From Streptomyces nigrescens (GTDB lineage: Bacteria; Actinomycetota; Actinomycetes; Streptomycetales; Streptomycetaceae), in contig AP026073.1 in NCBI GenBank assembly GCA_024349765.1, positions 1,364,001-1,428,000 on the forward strand: DNA of 64,000 bases, written 5' to 3'. A program made the translations under genes and the position numbers. Positions 62,154-64,000 of this stretch are shown piece after piece (positions within the stretch are counted from its first letter, which is position 1; every line of letters starts with the position of its first letter). The notes beneath the pieces were generated by a model. It ran no database searches and was not told where the DNA came from. It saw nothing but the letters and a program-made list of their open reading frames with translations.

Positions 62154-63040
62154 CCACCGCAATGACCCGCAAGCGAGACGAGCGCACTCGGCCGGCCTCC
62201 GTCGGGGCCCGGAAGCGCAACCAGCGATCCCGCCCGGCCTCGATCGGCCTGCACACGGGCCTGCTCATCGCCGCCGTGGTGGCGGTCTTCCCGCCCCTCT
62301 GGCTGCTGGTGACGTCCTTCAAACCCAAGAACGACGCCTTCTCCACCAGCCTCGTCACCCACTTCACCCTCGCCAACTACACCCATGTGCTGGCCGACAC
62401 CGAGTTCCTGACCTGGTTCAAGAACTCCGTGGTGATCGTCGGGCTGACCACCGTCCTCGGCGTCTTCATCGCCGCCACCACCGGCTACGCCGTCAGCCGC
62501 TTCCGCTTCCCCGGCATGCGCCCGCTGATGTGGCTGCTGCTGATCACCCAGATGTTCCCGGTCGCGGTGCTCATCGTGCCGCTCTACAACCTCATGGCGA
62601 CCCTGGGCCTGCTGAACCAGCCCGCGGGCCTGGTCATCACCTACCTGACCATCGCCGTCCCGTTCTGCGCCTGGATGATGAAGGGCTACTTCGACACCAT
62701 CCCGGTGGAGATCGACGAATCCGGCCGGGTCGACGGCCTCAACCCGTTCGGCACCTTCTGGCGGCTCGTCCTGCCGCTGGCCCGCCCCGGCCTCGCCGTC
62801 ACCGGCTTCTACACCTTCGTCACCGCCTGGGCCGAGGTCGCCTACGCCTCCGCCTTCATGACCGGTGAGGAGAACCTCACCCTCGCCGGCGGGCTGCAGA
62901 CCTTCGTCAACCAGTACACCAACGACTGGGGTTCGATGACCGCCGCCGCCGTGATCATCGCCGTGCCGGCCGCCCTCGTCTTCGCCTTCGCCCAACGCCA
63001 CCTCGTCGCCGGCCTCACGGCCGGCACCACCAAGGGTTGA
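62150..63040 (+). CDS. malG: maltose ABC permease MalG
   Basis: Permease of 296 residues; GTG start overlaps the malF stop. EAA loop: IDESGRVDGLNPFGTFWRLVLPLARPGL. Helices begin HTGLLIAAVVAVFPPLWLLVTSF. The hydrophilic N-terminus is a near-perfect tandem duplication (KRDERTRPASVGA, then KRNQRSRPASIGL). The stop TGA directly adjoins an IS200/IS605-type right end, so no downstream operon member is present. Confidence 0.94.
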   Translation: MTTAMTRKRDERTRPASVGARKRNQRSRPASIGLHTGLLIAAVVAVFPPLWLLVTSFKPKNDAFSTSLVTHFTLANYTHVLADTEFLTWFKNSVVIVGLTTVLGVFIAATTGYAVSRFRFPGMRPLMWLLLITQMFPVAVLIVPLYNLMATLGLLNQPAGLVITYLTIAVPFCAWMMKGYFDTIPVEIDESGRVDGLNPFGTFWRLVLPLARPGLAVTGFYTFVTAWAEVAYASAFMTGEENLTLAGGLQTFVNQYTNDWGSMTAAAVIIAVPAALVFAFAQRHLVAGLTAGTTKG

Positions 63041-64000
63041 CCTCTTCCCCGCTCCGAGGAGCGGGGATTCCTTCCCTCGCGGGTCGGATTTTCTGCTTCG
63101 CTGACCGCTGCCTCTCAGGAGTGTTCCGTTGAGGTCTCACACCGTCTCCACAGACTGTCACCGCCAGCCCGGCGGCCAGAATGTTCTTCGCCGCGTTCAC
63201 GTCCCGGTCGTGGGTCGCTCCGCAAGCGCACGTCCAGGTACGGACGTTGAGCGGCAGCCTCGCCGCGATGGTGCCGCACGCCGAACACAGTTGGGAGCTG
63301 GGAAACCATCGGTCGATGACGATCAGCTCGCGCCCGTACCAGGCGCACTTGTATTCCAGCATGCTGCGCAGCTCGGCCCACGACGCATCGGAGACGGCGC
63401 GGGCGAGCTTGCGGTTCTTGACCATGTTGCGGACAGCCAGGTCCTCGATCACGAACGTTTGGTTTTCGCGCACGAGTCGACTGGTCAGCTTCTGAAGGAA
63501 GTCCCGGCGCCGGTCGCCGATGCGGGCATGCACCCTGGCCACCTTGCGTCGGGCTTTCTGCCGGTTTCTGCTTCCCTCGGCCTTGCGGGAAAGCGCCCGC
63601 TGCGCCCGGGCCAGGCGGGGGCGGTCACCGCGTTCGTGGCGGGGGTTGGCGACCTTCTCCCCGGTGGACAGGGCCACCAGGCTCGTGATCCCGACGTCGA
63701 TGCCGACCGCGTCCGCGGCGGCGGGCATCGTGGCCGGTGTGTCCTCGCACAGAAGGGACACGAACCAGCGCCCGGCAGCGTCCCGGGAGACGGTCACCGT
63801 CGTCGGCTCCGCCCCTTCGGGCAGGGCGCGGGACCACACGATGTCCAGTGGGTCCGTCATCTTCGCCAAGGTCAGCTCCCCGTTCCGGTAGCGAAACGCG
63901 GACCGGGTGTACTCCGCACTGGCGCGGGACCTCTTACGCGACTTGAAGCGGGGGTACCGAGTCCGCTTGCCCCAGAACGACACGAACGCGGCCTGCAGGT
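63015..64000 (-). CDS. IS200/IS605-family OrfB (TnpB), RNA-guided nuclease, 5' partial
   Basis: TnpB protein, 5' end cut by the window edge (frame open to 64000). RuvC active-site residues are intact: Asp in AVGIDVGIT, Glu in FVIEDLAV and Asp in HDRDVNAAKN. Zinc ribbon CSACG/CACG lies between the last two. TnpB uses an RNA from the element's end to cut DNA next to a target motif, which retains the element after excision. Its C-terminal residues (NPWWCRP) are read from malG DNA, so the frame crosses the element end. No tnpA is visible. Confidence 0.93.
   Translation of the reverse strand, partial: LQAAFVSFWGKRTRYPRFKSRKRSRASAEYTRSAFRYRNGELTLAKMTDPLDIVWSRALPEGAEPTTVTVSRDAAGRWFVSLLCEDTPATMPAAADAVGIDVGITSLVALSTGEKVANPRHERGDRPRLARAQRALSRKAEGSRNRQKARRKVARVHARIGDRRRDFLQKLTSRLVRENQTFVIEDLAVRNMVKNRKLARAVSDASWAELRSMLEYKCAWYGRELIVIDRWFPSSQLCSACGTIAARLPLNVRTWTCACGATHDRDVNAAKNILAAGLAVTVCGDGVRPQRNTPERQRSAKQKIRPAREGIPAPRSGEEVNPWWCRP
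63041..64000 (-). mobile_element. IS200/IS605-type element right end with tnpB, incomplete
   Basis: The element begins within a few bases of the malG stop. Its right end carries a short hairpin, and tnpB occupies the rest up to the edge. The omega RNA expected for such elements would cover the tnpB 3' end and this hairpin (about 63041-63250, minus strand). The left end and any tnpA lie outside the window. Confidence 0.8.
63047..63066. repeat. right-end hairpin of the IS200/IS605 element
   Basis: CCCCGCTC-CGAG-GAGCGGGG: an 8-bp perfect stem with a four-base loop, followed by GATTCC. It is the subterminal palindrome usual in IS200/IS605 ends and part of the presumed guide RNA scaffold. Confidence 0.75.

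Overview
The window is high-GC actinobacterial DNA and almost certainly a Streptomyces chromosome. Support: GC-saturated third codon positions, Tat-dependent and lipoprotein exports, an AfsR/SARP-type regulator, DmdR/IdeR-type iron boxes, a LacI-type malR beside malEFG, and the glnA2-glnE pair. From memory, phoD, map, panB, nadE, glnA2, glnE and mal genes also occur together in one part of model Streptomyces chromosomes, so this looks like conserved core with small accessory insertions.

Layout. 0-9.4 kb: a 5'-truncated S53 peptidase, a small membrane protein, a secreted S1 protease, an SDR oxidoreductase, a DUF4429/SHOCT protein, a Tat-exported PhoD, a Bcr/CflA-type exporter and a beta-lactamase-fold serine hydrolase. 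9.4-12.5 kb: a 265-bp palindromic repeat, an Rsm22-family protein, a DUF6243-type protein divergent from a TetR regulator across three operators, and a stand-alone prim-pol-type protein. 12.6-17.4 kb: the ferrous iron uptake operon efeO-efeB-efeU with a trailing lipoprotein, preceded by iron boxes. 17.4-25 kb: a PhzF-like protein, a secreted protease with a membrane-anchored partner, heme oxygenase, methionine aminopeptidase and an EntS-like MFS. 24.7-30.4 kb: a sialic-acid-like catabolic locus (DapA/NanA-family lyase, GntR regulator, deleted sialidase relic, ABC binding protein and two permeases).

30.5-46.3 kb: an F420:NADPH reductase, a site-2 protease, a 1107-residue AfsR-like regulator, a DrrAB-type ABC exporter, PanB, an MFS-TetR operon, a membrane EEP phosphatase, another MFS and glutamine-dependent NAD synthetase. 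46.5-56.8 kb: a His-rich Tat multicopper oxidase, a DUF998 protein coupled to an alpha/beta hydrolase, glnA2, glnE and a PAP2 phosphatase. 57-64 kb: the maltose system malR, an alpha-glucosidase and malE-malF-malG, with an IS200/IS605-type tnpB inserted directly after malG and running off the right edge.

The strongest unexplained signal is a dispersed palindromic repeat family. It has an invariant 34-bp core at 9485, 31461, 38386 and 55692, embedded in 0.2-0.45 kb mosaic elements, and all copies sit in gaps that follow gene 3' ends. A second, shorter G-rich palindromic repeat (2863, 5388, 25826) has inserted in frame into phoD. Other items of note are a sialidase reduced to its two ends that still couples to its transporter operon, paired operators for several regulators, and a probable CTG start.
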